In this document: piece by piece, positions 21,376 through 31,806 of the stretch
Position numbering within the stretch: position 1 is the stretch's first letter
Layout of the letters: each line of letters starts with the position of its first letter
From: Malachius bipustulatus
Taxonomy: Eukaryota > Arthropoda > Insecta > Coleoptera > Melyridae
NCBI GenBank assembly: GCA_910589415.1
Contig: OU342633.1
Location: 13,864,858-13,928,857 of the forward strand
Direction of reading: 5' to 3'
Length of the DNA: 64,000 nt
Notes under the pieces: generated by a model
Seen by the model: only the letters and a program-made list of their open reading frames with translations
What the model was told of the DNA's origin: nothing
The model's database searches: none
Program-made: the position numbers and the translations under genes

Positions 21376-21697
21376 TTGACTTTAAAACAATACAAGAGCC
21401 AATACTATTGTATATCTCCTTGTGGTAAATAAACCGGCACTATTTACAATTTTTTCTTCACTTTTGTTTAATCTGTTTTTTCGTCTTTTTAATTTAATTC
21501 GAATTAATCTACTCAGATGATAAGCGACCCACACAATCTTATCTGACGCTTTTTGTATACCCACTTATCACTTGATAATGTCTATTTCACTATTTCATGT
21601 ACGGATTCACTATTAAGACACATCACAACCTCTCTTGAATTCAACTAGCTAGATCATGTAACCAGCTACATGGAGATATAAATTTCGACTATTAATT
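21376..21697. other. Short spacer between two elements
   Basis: No gene is recognised. It runs from the decayed right arm of the foldback to the AATT duplication of the next transposon. Confidence 0.4.
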
Positions 21698-24600
21698 GGA
21701 TAGCGCTTATCTAAAAGGGACCAAGCACCATTTCATAGTTTCCTGTAATTTGAGATTAAAAATTTTATTTTCTTAAAAATCAGTCGATAATTTTAACTGT
21801 ACGGTCCAAACACTGTCTAATAAAAAAAGTAATACTGGAGTCTTAAAAAAAGTTTAAAGTCAGTCTTAGTTGTTGACCATCTTTTTTTTTTTAAAAAAAT
21901 GGAGCTTGGTTCTTTTTCGATAAAATCCAAAATATGGATCTGGATCTTTTTGAATGGTTTTAATGTCATTTGGTTCCATTTCAACAAAGTATTGTAAGGT
22001 CCATGGGTTTGTTTTTATACAAAGTTGTGCTTAGTTTAGATAAAAATCAACGAAAATGAGTAATTGGCCGTATTTTAAATACGCACATTGAATATTAGTA
22101 TATCTAGAAAAAATGAAACCCATCAAAATAGGAATGAGAAATAACTATTTATTGAAGTACTTAACAAGAATATAACAAAAGAAATCGTTAAAAACCAACT
22201 GAATAATAAATAAATATATAAATTCTGTAATATCATTATTATAAAACATGCTAACGGAACATTAATGCTATAAAAATCAAGTTATAATAGTACTCATGTT
22301 TAAAAACAACAAAATGATAAATTCTAACAAAAACTGCCAATTCTACAAACATCAAATCGTAATTAACACTAGACTCTGCTTACAAAAACAACAAAAACCA
22401 TACTTAAAATTTTAAACAAACATGAAAACTCAAATTACTATGGCTTGGAGAGCAAAAGTTCCATTTTCGTTGGACTTCTTATATCTTCAAGCATCTTCTT
22501 CGATATCAAAATCAACATTGTCATCAAAAGCATCCAAATCGTCTTCAAAAATATCTGCATTCAAGTTTCTATAAAAATGTTTAACATCGTTTGGTACTAG
22601 AGACATCAAACTTTTAATATCGGCCAATTTTTTTACAGATATTTTTTTCCCGTTAGGATATAACTGATTTAGCTTTGAAATTTAGCAAAAAGGATATTAT
22701 TACCAGAAGCTGGTCTACCCTTGGTCACTTTCTCTATGTTTATTTCTTTGTACTCATCATCTTTGTGAGTGTACTTCATAAAAATCGACCAAGGAAAATC
22801 TTTACTGAGCTTTATGACTCGAGTATCCAACCAATTAACTTTTTCCCCACTACTATCAGCTGTAGTTTTTCTGTTAGTTACAGTTTTTTCTATTTCCGAT
22901 GTTCCAAAAAAATCGTCATTTGTCATTTCAACTGCAACAAACTTCTTCTTCTTTGAACAAAGTTCAATGATTTTTTTAAATTCATCTAAAGTGTATACAC
23001 GTAATTGATATTTCAGTGATCTTTCAATTTCTCCAAAGTCAGTGTCATTAGGTAAAAAGCTGTGACCTGGAATCAAGTATTTCAAATAGATGGTTTTCAG
23101 GGACCGGTGTGATTCTAAAACAGCTTTCAACAGCAAAACAATTTTGATATTTCTATTCTGGCCTCCACACGAATCAGACCATAAAATGAGTTCTTCTGTT
23201 CTATCTGTCAAATAATTGTCAATAAATTTTTTGAGACAGGAGCCTACCTCTTGAGCACCCCTACCGGCTATTCCCTCCTTCCATATAAAGCAGTATGGTA
23301 TGTTTGTTGATGATACGTGAACTCCTTCATTGTATATGGAAAGTTACATTTTATAATAAACAATATTTGTAGGAAGTTTTGGTAATCCCAGAACTTTCTC
23401 CATGTCATATGTGACTGTCTCGAGCTTAGGAATTATTTTTGCTTGCTCCATATCATAGTTCATCGCATCACGTGCTTCTTTCGCTTTCAGTAAGTGTTGT
23501 TCATGTTGCAATTCTTGTTCTTCTTTTATTGCAGTATTCTCTTTGCTATTCTTGATTCTCGCACTAAATTTATCGCACGAGTTGCACGTATCTTTAACTG
23601 GTGGTTTGCGCCTCAGATTAAAATTTTTATAGAAAATTGCTTTATACGATGAAAAACCCACTTTAGGATTATTTTCGTCTTCATTGTATAAACTAAACAT
23701 TTTGCTTACTGTGAGGTCTGAGGTCAAAAATATTGCATCAGTCTGATTTCTGGAATAATGGGAAATGTACGTAGGAAATCTAGCAATATGACTTATAATC
23801 TTGTTTTTGGTTTCGGCGGAGAGTTTATTGCGTCCCCCCATTTTGAAACCCCTTTCATCGCTAACATTTCCGATCAGAATTTTTTTTAAGGCTGCATTTA
23901 CTCTTTTGGGTGATATCTGCAATGTTTTAATATACATGACTCTGCAAACTTTTACATGATTTATTTCATAAATTCGTGTATTGTTCCTCCTATCGCTTTG
24001 CTTGTTTCTTTTCCTTTTTATCCCGTGCTGTTTTACTGTGGCTGCTATGAAGCCTGTTTGTGCATTGTAGGACTGCAAAGCCCAAAACTGTTCAAAAAAT
24101 TTTTGTCTTACATCACACGTAACATTTTCGTTACATTTTAAAGTACAGTTGCACTGGAAATCAATAAACGTCTTTGGTTCTATGAGTTTACCTTTTACTG
24201 TGTAATGTCTTTTATTAGAGTCTTTTAGTTTTTTTCTATTTCTAAATGTCTGTCCTGGAAATTTTGTCTTTCTTCCTTTTTTGGGCCTGCCCTTATGATT
24301 CGATCTTTCATTTTGTAACTCGAGAGTTCTATTTTCTTCATTTTCATCAAAAGATGACTGTGAACTGCTACTGATCGAATCGCTATGTGAGGCAGTATTT
24401 GGATCGAACTCGCTTCCAGAATCTTCAAAATCACTTTCATCCGCACTGTGTTCCTTATTCTGAAGTTCAAAGATCAAAATTAGTATTTTGTATTATTAAT
24501 TTTTTTAAGAATTTCTTACATTTTCTCCGTCTGTTGGTACAGGTTCCGCAAAGGTCACGTCTGATTCCTGTGTCAACGTTATTTCTGCACTTATAGAACC

Positions 24601-25483
24601 TGTGATAATAATATTATTATCATTGAGGATATTTGAGACGTTTTCAGAACTTATCGGTGCCGAAGTATTGTCGTTAATATAATATATGTTGCTGTCAAGT
24701 TCATTAGTATTTGTTAGAGGGGTAATACTCGTATTAACGTCATTAGCCTAAAATACATTTAAAAATTAATGAAAGTGGTATAATAAATTATTTATTTATT
24801 ATTCTTTGAAGTCTCAAAGTATCCAGAGAACTCATTTATAATGTTGAAAAAGATCCAAGAGCCAACACAATAATAATAATTGGCAGATTTATTGAAATAT
24901 GGAGTTTAATAAATGTTTTTTTCTTACCACTACGAGAAAAGCTATTCTATCTGAGTCTGAATGCTGTTGGACATTAGTATCATATATACCGGCACAGTTT
25001 TCCTAAAATTAGAGATATTTATATTTTCTAACCTATAAAAAATTGTATAATCATACTTACAATATTAGAAGTTATGTGATTGCTTTCTATATCTGATAAA
25101 CCTGCTTGTCTCAAAGCCATAGACAAAATCATAGAGCTTCGTTTACTCATTATTTACTTTTTAACTTCAAAACACTTCTTATAAAATAGAATTTCAAAAA
25201 TGTAAACAAACCAGCGATGCCTAACAATCAACAATCTATGAATGTCAATAAGGAACCAAATGCCACATGACTTTTAAATTTAAACAGCCCTCTTACTTGG
25301 ATTCCTTTAGATAAATATACAAACTTGATTTTGCAACATGCAACATGGTAACCCTATCAATAGGGAGTTCTTTGTGGTTTGGATCTTTTTATATTAGCTA
25401 GAATACAAGTTTTTAGGGCGGTTGGCACCATTGTCTCAATAAACGCGATTTGACGCTTGGTCCCTTTTATATAAGCGCTATCC
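21698..25483 (-). mobile_element. 3.8-kb DNA transposon with DUF7869-like transposase
   Basis: The terminal inverted repeats are 29 bp (21698-21726 and 25455-25483). Both begin GGATAGCGCTTAT and end AAAAGGGACCAAGC, with one mismatch. AATT flanks both ends (21694-21697 and 25484-25487), fitting a 4-bp target duplication. Subterminal motifs of the type TTGGWTCYTTT recur inside both ends (for example 21907, 21940, 25380). The single gene is on the minus strand. The superfamily is not settled; a 4-bp duplication is compatible with Sola-like elements. Confidence 0.85.
22487..25150 (-). pseudogene. DUF7869-like transposase gene, four exons, two lesions
   Basis: Exons read from GT-AG signals and continuous phase-0 joins are 25061-25150 (MSKRSSMILSMALRQAG), 24928-25002, 24520-24747 (acidic, Asn/Thr-rich) and 24459-22487. 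Exon 4 holds a basic linker (GRPKKGRK), a Cys-rich block (CNCTLKCNENVTC), CNSCDKF, then LILWSDSCGGQNRN and PGHSFLPNDTDFGEIE, the probable catalytic core. A TAA at 23344-23346 interrupts an otherwise in-frame junction between YYKM and LSIYNEG. Near 22670 a one-base shift moves the reading into the last 60 or so codons, which end at TGA 22487. Full length would be about 790 aa. With only two lesions this is a recently dead copy. Transposase function is inferred from the surrounding terminal repeats. Confidence 0.8.
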
Positions 25484-25701
25484 AATTCACAATAAAAACT
25501 CCATAAAACTGTTTAATAATAATTTAGAGCAATAATAGTAATTTCAGTCTCTATTTACGATATTTATTCAATTTTTGTTATAATGTTAACTGCTCTTTAT
25601 TTACTATTAAAACAATTTTGATATAATTTTTCGAAAAAAAGTTTTGATATACTTTTTCATTCAATTTGATGGGAAATTCAAAATCAATGCAAAAAATACT
25701 A

Positions 25702-26190
25702 TACAGGGTGCTAAGAAAATGACGGATAAACTCTTCAGTACATTGGAGGGGACACTCAGTAAAGTACGGGACAAATAATTTTAAAAAAATCCAGAGCTAC
25801 ATTTTAAAAGATACAAGCAAAATATTAAACAATAAATTTGGCAACGTTTAACACAATAACATTTGGGGTATTTGGTAATTTCGTCTAATTTTTAGCAATG
25901 TAGGTTGTTAAGGTATCAAATCCGTTGTTGCCAAATGCTTTTTTCATCATTTTGGAAAAGAAAAAGGAAAATCTTTTTAAATTTTCCAAGCCAGTAATAC
26001 ATGTTGAGCAATTTTTTTAATTGATAACAATTAAAATACCCTTTTTATATCTGTAAAATCATCTAGTTTGTGCAAATACCGAAAAACAAAGATAGTAAAA
26101 TGTTAAATTTGGCATTTTTTATCTCACCAAATTGAAGACCAGAATTTTTAAAATTATTGTTCCCGTACTCTACCGAGTGTCCCCTACAAT
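25702..26190. mobile_element. Small foldback element
   Basis: TACAGGGTGCTAAGAAAATG starts the left side. An inverted repeat of about 50 bp, with GGGGACACTCAG...GTACGGGAC at 25748-25781 and GTCCCGTACTCTACCGAGTGTCCCC-like sequence at 26160-26185, encloses the loop. The right end lacks a TACAGGG terminus. Confidence 0.7.
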
Positions 26191-26219
26191 TTACTATTTA
26201 ATTCATTTTTTCCCTTCCT

Positions 26220-26720
26220 CCTCTTCCTCCATTGCCTTGTTCTCTTCTTCCCCGATATCCTCTTTTCCGTTCACCTTCCCTCATTTCACTTCCTCTTCCT
26301 CCACTGCCTCGTTCTTCTCTTCCTCCACTGCCTTTTCCTCCTCTTCTTCTTCGTTCTCCTCTTTCCCTTTCACCTTCCATTATTTCACTTCCTCTTCCTC
26401 CACCGCCTCGTTCTCCTCTTCCTCCACTGCCCTGTTCTCCTCTTCCTGCACTACTTTGTTCTCCTCTTCTTCCCCGTTCTCCTCTTTCCCTTTCACTTTC
26501 CATTATTTCACTTCCTCTTCCTCCACTGCCTCGTTCTCCTCTTCCTCCAGCGCCTCGTTCTCCTCTTCCTTAACTGCCTCCTCTTCTTCCCCTTTCTCCT
26601 CTTTCCCTTTCACCTTCTATTATTAAACTTCCTCTTCCTCCACTGCCTTGTTCTCCTCTTCCTGCACTGTTTTGTTCTCCTCTTCTTCTCCAGTCCCTCT
26701 CCGCAGCGTCTCTTTTTTCT
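26220..26720. repeat. Pyrimidine-rich minisatellite, 100-120 bp units
   Basis: The plus strand is almost entirely C/T, built from CCTCTTCCTCCACTGCC and TTCCCTTTCACCTTCC blocks with about four and a half units (anchors near 26282, 26382, 26503 and 26622). Several frames are open on both strands because of the low complexity. The right part overlaps the last exon of the proposed small gene at 26570-28568. Such purine/pyrimidine tracts can form triplex DNA. Confidence 0.9.
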
Positions 26721-28568
26721 TTTTGGGTAATTCTCTCATTTAGCAATCTCATGTTTCGGTATATTTCATGACTTTGCTGCTCCAGCAAAGTCGATACCTG
26801 TTTCAGTAGTGACGATTGATTCTATAAAAAATATAATAATTAATTAAATGTAAGTGTGACAGTTCTCATGATACAAAAAGGAAATTTTAATCTGGTACCT
26901 ACTTCCTATGTTACCTTTTCTATGATACGCAGTATACAGGGTGATTGATTGAAACGCCACATTAGAAAAAATTCGACTTCCAAATGATCTAGGAATCTGA
27001 AATTTGGAACTTAGGCAACATACCTAATAACGAGTCAAAATGAAATATTACCAAGATGGCAGCACATTTAAAAATGGTGAAAGCAATGGCCATCTTTGTT
27101 TTTTTAAATAGGACACCCTATATTTTATTGCATTTTCAGATTGTCTGAGAAAATGTAATAACAATAATGTTTATAGTTGCATTTTAAATTGAGTAGGCTA
27201 TGAGTTATAAACAAGTGAAAATCGCAATTTTCCAACTTTAAACCCATTTACTACAAAAACGGCCCATAATATCAAAAAACGGCTTACATGTTCCTATCTT
27301 AACTTTTTATAAGGCATCCAATTATGCAGTTGAAATGTTTATACAAGGTGGTGAAAATTATCAGATTTTTCATCACCCTGTATAAACATTTAAACTATAC
27401 AGTAGGATACCAGATAAAAATTTAAGATAGGGACATGTAAGCCGTTTTCTGATATCTTTAGCCGTTTTCGTGGTAAATGGGTTTAAAGTTGGAAAATTGC
27501 GATTTTCACTTGTTTATAACTCATAGCCTACTCAATTTAAAATGCAACTATAAACAATATTGTTATTACATTTTCTCAGACAATCTGAAAATGCAGTAAA
27601 ATATAGGGTGTCATATTTAAAAAAACAAAGATGGCCATTGCTTTCGCCATTTTTAAATGTGCTGCCATCTTGGTAATATTTCATTTTGACTCGTTATTAG
27701 GTATGTTGCCTAAGTTCCAAATTTCAGATGCCTAGATCATTTGGAAGTCGAATTTTTTCTAATGTGGCGTTTCAATCAATCACCCTGTATAATGTGTTCC
27801 AAAGTAATTCGATGGAACCAAAAAAAAAAAAACATAGAAAGACAGACTTTTCCAAATTATTTTTTTTATCAGGAACGTAATTACAGGTATTCAAAGTCTA
27901 CCTATTTCCTGAGTTCAACAAAATATTTCAATGTGGCATTGTTGTTCGAATTCTAGTCAACAATAATAATTATTAACTTAAACTAAAATAAATTTTGAAT
28001 AATATTGAATACCTATCAGAATACCCATAATGATAAGTAATTGTTTTAAACTTTGTTGGACTTGCTATTTCATATATTTCCATGGTAACATCTATCTGGG
28101 TATTGTAGACCTACACATTATTTTTATGCCTGAAGAAGGGTATCCAGTGCAGTGCTGTGACTTTTTTTTTACACAACAGTGGTCATATCTTCTTAAGGGG
28201 GCCATACTGGAGAAAAAAGTAAATGAACTTGGAATCTTTATTCACAATGGATGCTGCCGGTGTCCGTCATTTCGGGATCACCTGTATAACTATTATACCT
28301 ACTTAATTAAAGTGTGTGGAAGTTACAAAGGCGGTACCTGTACCCAATTGTCATACCAAAATTTATGACTTTTACATGATATTAGGGTAGAAGTGCTTAA
28401 AAAGGTATGCAATTTCATGTTACGTTACCCCATAACATTTGAGGTTAAGCTAATTGTTTAAGAATAAGCCAAATAATAATTCGTGTTCTCCAAACGGTGG
28501 TTTTAATAATAATAATTATTAATTTCATTACTTACTTGGACGTTTTCTTCCTGTAGAGGTGCTGACAT
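26570..28568 (-). CDS. Putative two-exon coiled-coil protein (94 aa)
   Basis: Exon 1 is 28536-28568 (MSAPLQEENVQ) with a consensus donor GTAAGT. Exon 2 is 26570-26821, after acceptor TTTTTATAG. The join is phase 0 and open to TAA at 26570. Exon 2 begins with a helix rich in Leu, Gln and charged residues (SSLLKQVSTLLEQQSHEIY, then RLLNERITQKEKRDAAERD). It ends in Gly/Arg/Glu repeats made by the minisatellite. The 1.7-kb intron contains a complete foldback element. I recognise no family. Similar helices end the Myb/SANT-like partner proteins of Harbinger elements, so it may be a host gene or a transposon relic. The gene model is an inference. Confidence 0.4.
26934..27790. mobile_element. Foldback element, 857 bp, arms of about 420 bp
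   Basis: The ends are ATACAGGGTGATTGATTG and CAATCAATCACCCTGTAT. The two halves are near-perfect inverse copies up to a short loop near 27355. TA dinucleotides on both sides fit a TA target. Within each arm a second TIR-like motif (ACACCCTATA at about 27113 and TATAGGGTGT at about 27602) separates an outer module from an inner module. The inner module (with CGGCTTACATGT and ATCTTAACTTTTT) is shared with the elements at 31807 and 59623. No coding. Confidence 0.93.
27791..28535. other. Intronic or intergenic DNA
   Basis: No recognised gene. A 112-codon plus-strand frame (28030-28368) is Cys-rich but shows no domain or homologous pattern. If the two-exon model is right this is intron sequence. 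Confidence 0.4.
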
Positions 28569-28842
28569 TTTTTTATTATTAGTGTATTTTAGTGTTTTTT
28601 ATTTTAAACTTATTTTTGATGAACCGACCGACCGCAACACAGGCAACACCAAACAAACTTTCATTTATTATATTCTTCGCGCCAATAAAATCTTATTTTT
28701 ACGACAGCGGACATTGCTGACAACGAAAGACGACGAATTTCAATGTCAAAGTCAAACAACAACCAACAACTCACAGTCACGACACGATACACATAGACAC
28801 GGTATGACAGTAGATTTTATTATTTTGGTCACTACTGCGCAA

Positions 28843-28850
28843 TGACGTCA
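28843..28850. promoter_or_regulatory. Perfect CRE-like palindrome
   Basis: TGACGTCA, the consensus for CREB/ATF factors, lies 275 bp upstream of the putative minus-strand exon at 28568. The same octamer occurs once in the adjacent foldback near 29111. A role is not shown. Confidence 0.35.
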
Positions 28851-28961
28851 TGCGGTTGGATTTTGACTCACAGTTAATCGCAGCGAGGTTGCTTATAAAA
28901 TTAATGTCAAATTTGATTGCTTATTTCCTTCTTGCTTATGTTTTTCTTTGTGCTAGATCTA

Positions 28962-29697
28962 TACAGTACGCGAGAAAAGTAAGGAATAAATTCGATAAAA
29001 CGGAGAGGGCTGTTTTTTTGAAAAAATAAAAAACAGGTCGATTTTGTTTTTGAGTTGTTCAACTTTTGACATAATATTTGGGTATACAGGGTGATGCGCG
29101 AAAAAGTGGTGACGTCATCGGCATTTTTTTAAATGGCAACCCTTATTTTTTATTCCATTTTTTGATACTTAATTTAATTGCCAGTATGGTAATGTAATCA
29201 ATTTGTAACCTTAAATAAGGAAATTTCTGAGAAACAGCTTGTGAGTCGAAATTGTGCACTTTTTACTGATGTGAAAATCGGAACATTAGCTATAAAAAAA
29301 AAATATCAAATAAAAATGACTGTTTCCATGGTAAGTTTATAAGATTTGTCTATTAAATCAAGTCTATTAAATTAAATCTGTTAAATTAAATTAAATTAAA
29401 TCTATTAAATCTGTCCAAATTAAGTTCTTTTCACAGAAATTTCGTCATTTAAGGTTACAAATTGATTATATTACCGTATTGGCAATTGAATGAAGTATTA
29501 AATATAGGAAAAAAAGGGTTGCCATTTAAAAAAAATACCGATAACGTCACAACTTTTTCGCGCATCACCATGTATACCCCAATATTATGTCAAAAATTGA
29601 ACAACTCAAAAACAAAATCGACCTGTTTTTTATTTTTTCACAAAAACAGCCCTCTCCGTTTTATCGAATTTATTCCTTACTTTTCTCGCGCACTGTA
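28962..29697. mobile_element. Foldback element with a second foldback at its centre
   Basis: Outer ends TACAGTACGCGAGAAAAGTA and TTTTCTCGCGCACTGTA open arms of about 125 bp. At the point where both outer arms reach GGGTA, a second inverted repeat begins with TACAGGGTGATGCGCGAAA and ends TTTCGCGCATCACCATGTA (about 29087 to 29576). TA flanks the outer ends. The central loop spans about 29245-29430. There is no coding sequence. Confidence 0.9.
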
Positions 29698-30130
29698 TAT
29701 ATTATGTTATGTGGTAGATTGTTATAAATATTACGGTATTATTATTGTGTATAAAGTGTCATTACATGGGTGTCCCATTTAAAAAGAACTATGTACATAT
29801 TATGGGGGGTAGGTGATAGATTTTTACTTTTACTGGAATACCTATCCCGAGTTTTACTTTGAACCTGTACCTGCTTTACATGACACCACAATTGTTCCAA
29901 TTGTAATAACTACAACAACGTTCTATTCATTATTTATTAAAACATATAAAACTCAAGTTACATTTTATTTTTAACATCCACCATACACGAGGAAATTATT
30001 ATTCTTCTTTTTTTGACACGTTTCTGTAAATAGCAATCTGACATTTACGCTACACAGAAACTTACCAATTACTACTAAACACCGCTAACGCTCTTTTACA
30101 TTTCTAACAGTAGGTACATATTAAAAAAAA
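29698..30130. other. Non-coding spacer
   Basis: AT-rich, no feature recognised. Confidence 0.35.
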
Positions 30131-30292
30131 ATTCAAAAATTTTATTCTTTTTTCAAAAAAAAAAACTTTTCATACCGAATATCATAATTATGAAAAGAAA
30201 AAAGCCATAAAGCAAATAATATGACTTCATATTAATGTAATTGGATGAAAAAAGTTTTTTTTCCGAAAAAAGAATAACACAATTTTTGAAAT
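30131..30292. repeat. Short inverted repeat, arms of about 45 bp
   Basis: ATTCAAAAATTTTATTC...CTTTTCAT on the left is inverted as ATGAAAAAAG...GAATAACACAATTTTTGAA on the right, allowing a hairpin with a 70-bp loop. It directly adjoins the poly(T) end of the next element. Confidence 0.7.
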
Positions 30293-30920
30293 TTTTTTTT
30301 TTTTATTAAAAAGGACCGCATCGACCATTGAGGTCATTAGCGGTAAATTACAGTTTTTACAGGTTATAGAATACACACAATATGAAACATTGCTAGATAT
30401 TTAGTAGTATATTAATCACTAAATTAAAGTGTCTAGTTTGTTAACTTTTAAGAAATTCACTATGTCACTGATGTTTCTTGAGTGGGCCAGGAGAGATCTT
30501 ATGTTATCTTCTTTGAAAGTCCGGGTGCGACTGTATTTACTGAACTCAATCAGCAAATGTTTGACGGTCATTCTTACATTGCATACATCACAGACGGGAG
30601 GGTGTTCCTTGGCTATGAGGTAGGAGTGGGTGAGTCTAGTGTGCCCTATACGCAGTCTTGAAATGATAACTTGTGATCTTCGTTGTGAGGGGGCTGGGAG
30701 AGGGTGCTGTGGCCTTGTGGTGATTTCCTGTAGCTTGGACTTCTTGCTATTCCAGTTGTTTTCCCAGAGTTTGGTGATAAGTTGCGCGAGATGGTTTCTT
30801 AGGTCCGAGGCTATGGTTTTCGTTTCAGCGAAGCAGTTGTGGGTTTTGTTCGCTGCTGTTTTGGCTTCTTTGTCTGATCGTTCGTTCCCAGTAATTCCAA
30901 CATGAGATGGGGTATAAATA
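30292..30920 (-). mobile_element. 5'-truncated I-clade-like LINE with RNase H tail
   Basis: On the minus strand an open frame of about 165 codons (to TAG at 30419) reads PSHVGITGNERSDKEAK, the end of an RNase H domain, then RLRIGHTRLTHSYL and a Cys/His cluster (CDVCNVRMTVKHLL). This order is typical of I/Nimb/Loa-type LINE polyproteins. The 3' UTR ends CCTTTTTAATAAAAAA with about 13 A, seen as poly(T) at 30292-30304. Reverse transcriptase and everything upstream is absent, as in ordinary 5'-truncated LINE copies. The retained frame is intact, which suggests a fairly recent insertion. Confidence 0.85.
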
Positions 30921-31804
30921 AATATTTATAATTGTTTTGAGTGTTATTAATTTTTGGTTTCCTTGATTTATTTTATACCGAACGACATAAAAAACCTATA
31001 TGGCGGCCATAAGAAAAACAAAAGTTGGCTATGAAAACTCTGAGATCTAGTCGGCTTTGAAAATTTTTGTAATGTCAAATGGATAGCTTTTGACGACTTA
31101 TGTAAGCCTACAAAAAATAATTCATTATTTCCCAATAATAAAAAAGATATGGCTAAAATAAGAAATTTTGATTTTTCAGTTTTTTCAGGATATTTCAGCA
31201 ACTGGAAATATTCAAAGAAAAAATTCAGATTCTCATTAAGCATTAAATTGTGCGACTTTTCTCTAATTTAACCGACCCTGTATCTCTAGCCGTTTCCAAG
31301 AACCCCATGTAATGCCACTTACACTGGACACACTGTATGTATAGCATCGAATTCCTTGTTGATGCTTTCCCCTTTCCCTTGTGTTTTAATTAACGTTTTA
31401 TATTTTTTGTGTCTGATCTTCGACTTCCGAGACGAATTCAGGATGACTTTAGATCGGAACACCGCTTGTTTCGATTGCTTGTTATTTTAACCCCTTAACT
31501 AGTATATGTGATGATTTGCTTCAGCGGAGTTGATGAGCCGAAATTGTCTGTTATGACGTAGAGACGACTTTTTATTTTTATGGTCTGATGATGCCGAAGT
31601 GCCGAAACATGTAACCAAATAGAAAGAAAAAATAAAGTCTCAAATTTAGCGAGAATAAGACTTTTTCTTTATTATTGTCATTGGTTCTCGCAATGGGTCT
31701 ACGTGAATTTTTTACTTACATCCAGATACCCAAGGAACCCAGATAATTGTTTTAAATTTGAAGTATAAAAACATGATCGTCTAAATGTTATTACTTAATG
31801 CACC
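30921..31804. other. Non-coding region
   Basis: No gene is supported. It includes TGATGATGCCGAAGTGCCGAAACATGT-like sequence near 31586, a phrase seen in the 3' regions of some arthropod retroelements, but no coding sequence goes with it. Confidence 0.35.
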
Positions 31805-31806
31805 TA

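Noticed and set aside
26132..26626. 164-codon Ser/Phe-rich plus-strand frame
   Set aside because: Low-complexity reading of the pyrimidine-rich minisatellite; several overlapping frames on both strands are equally open.
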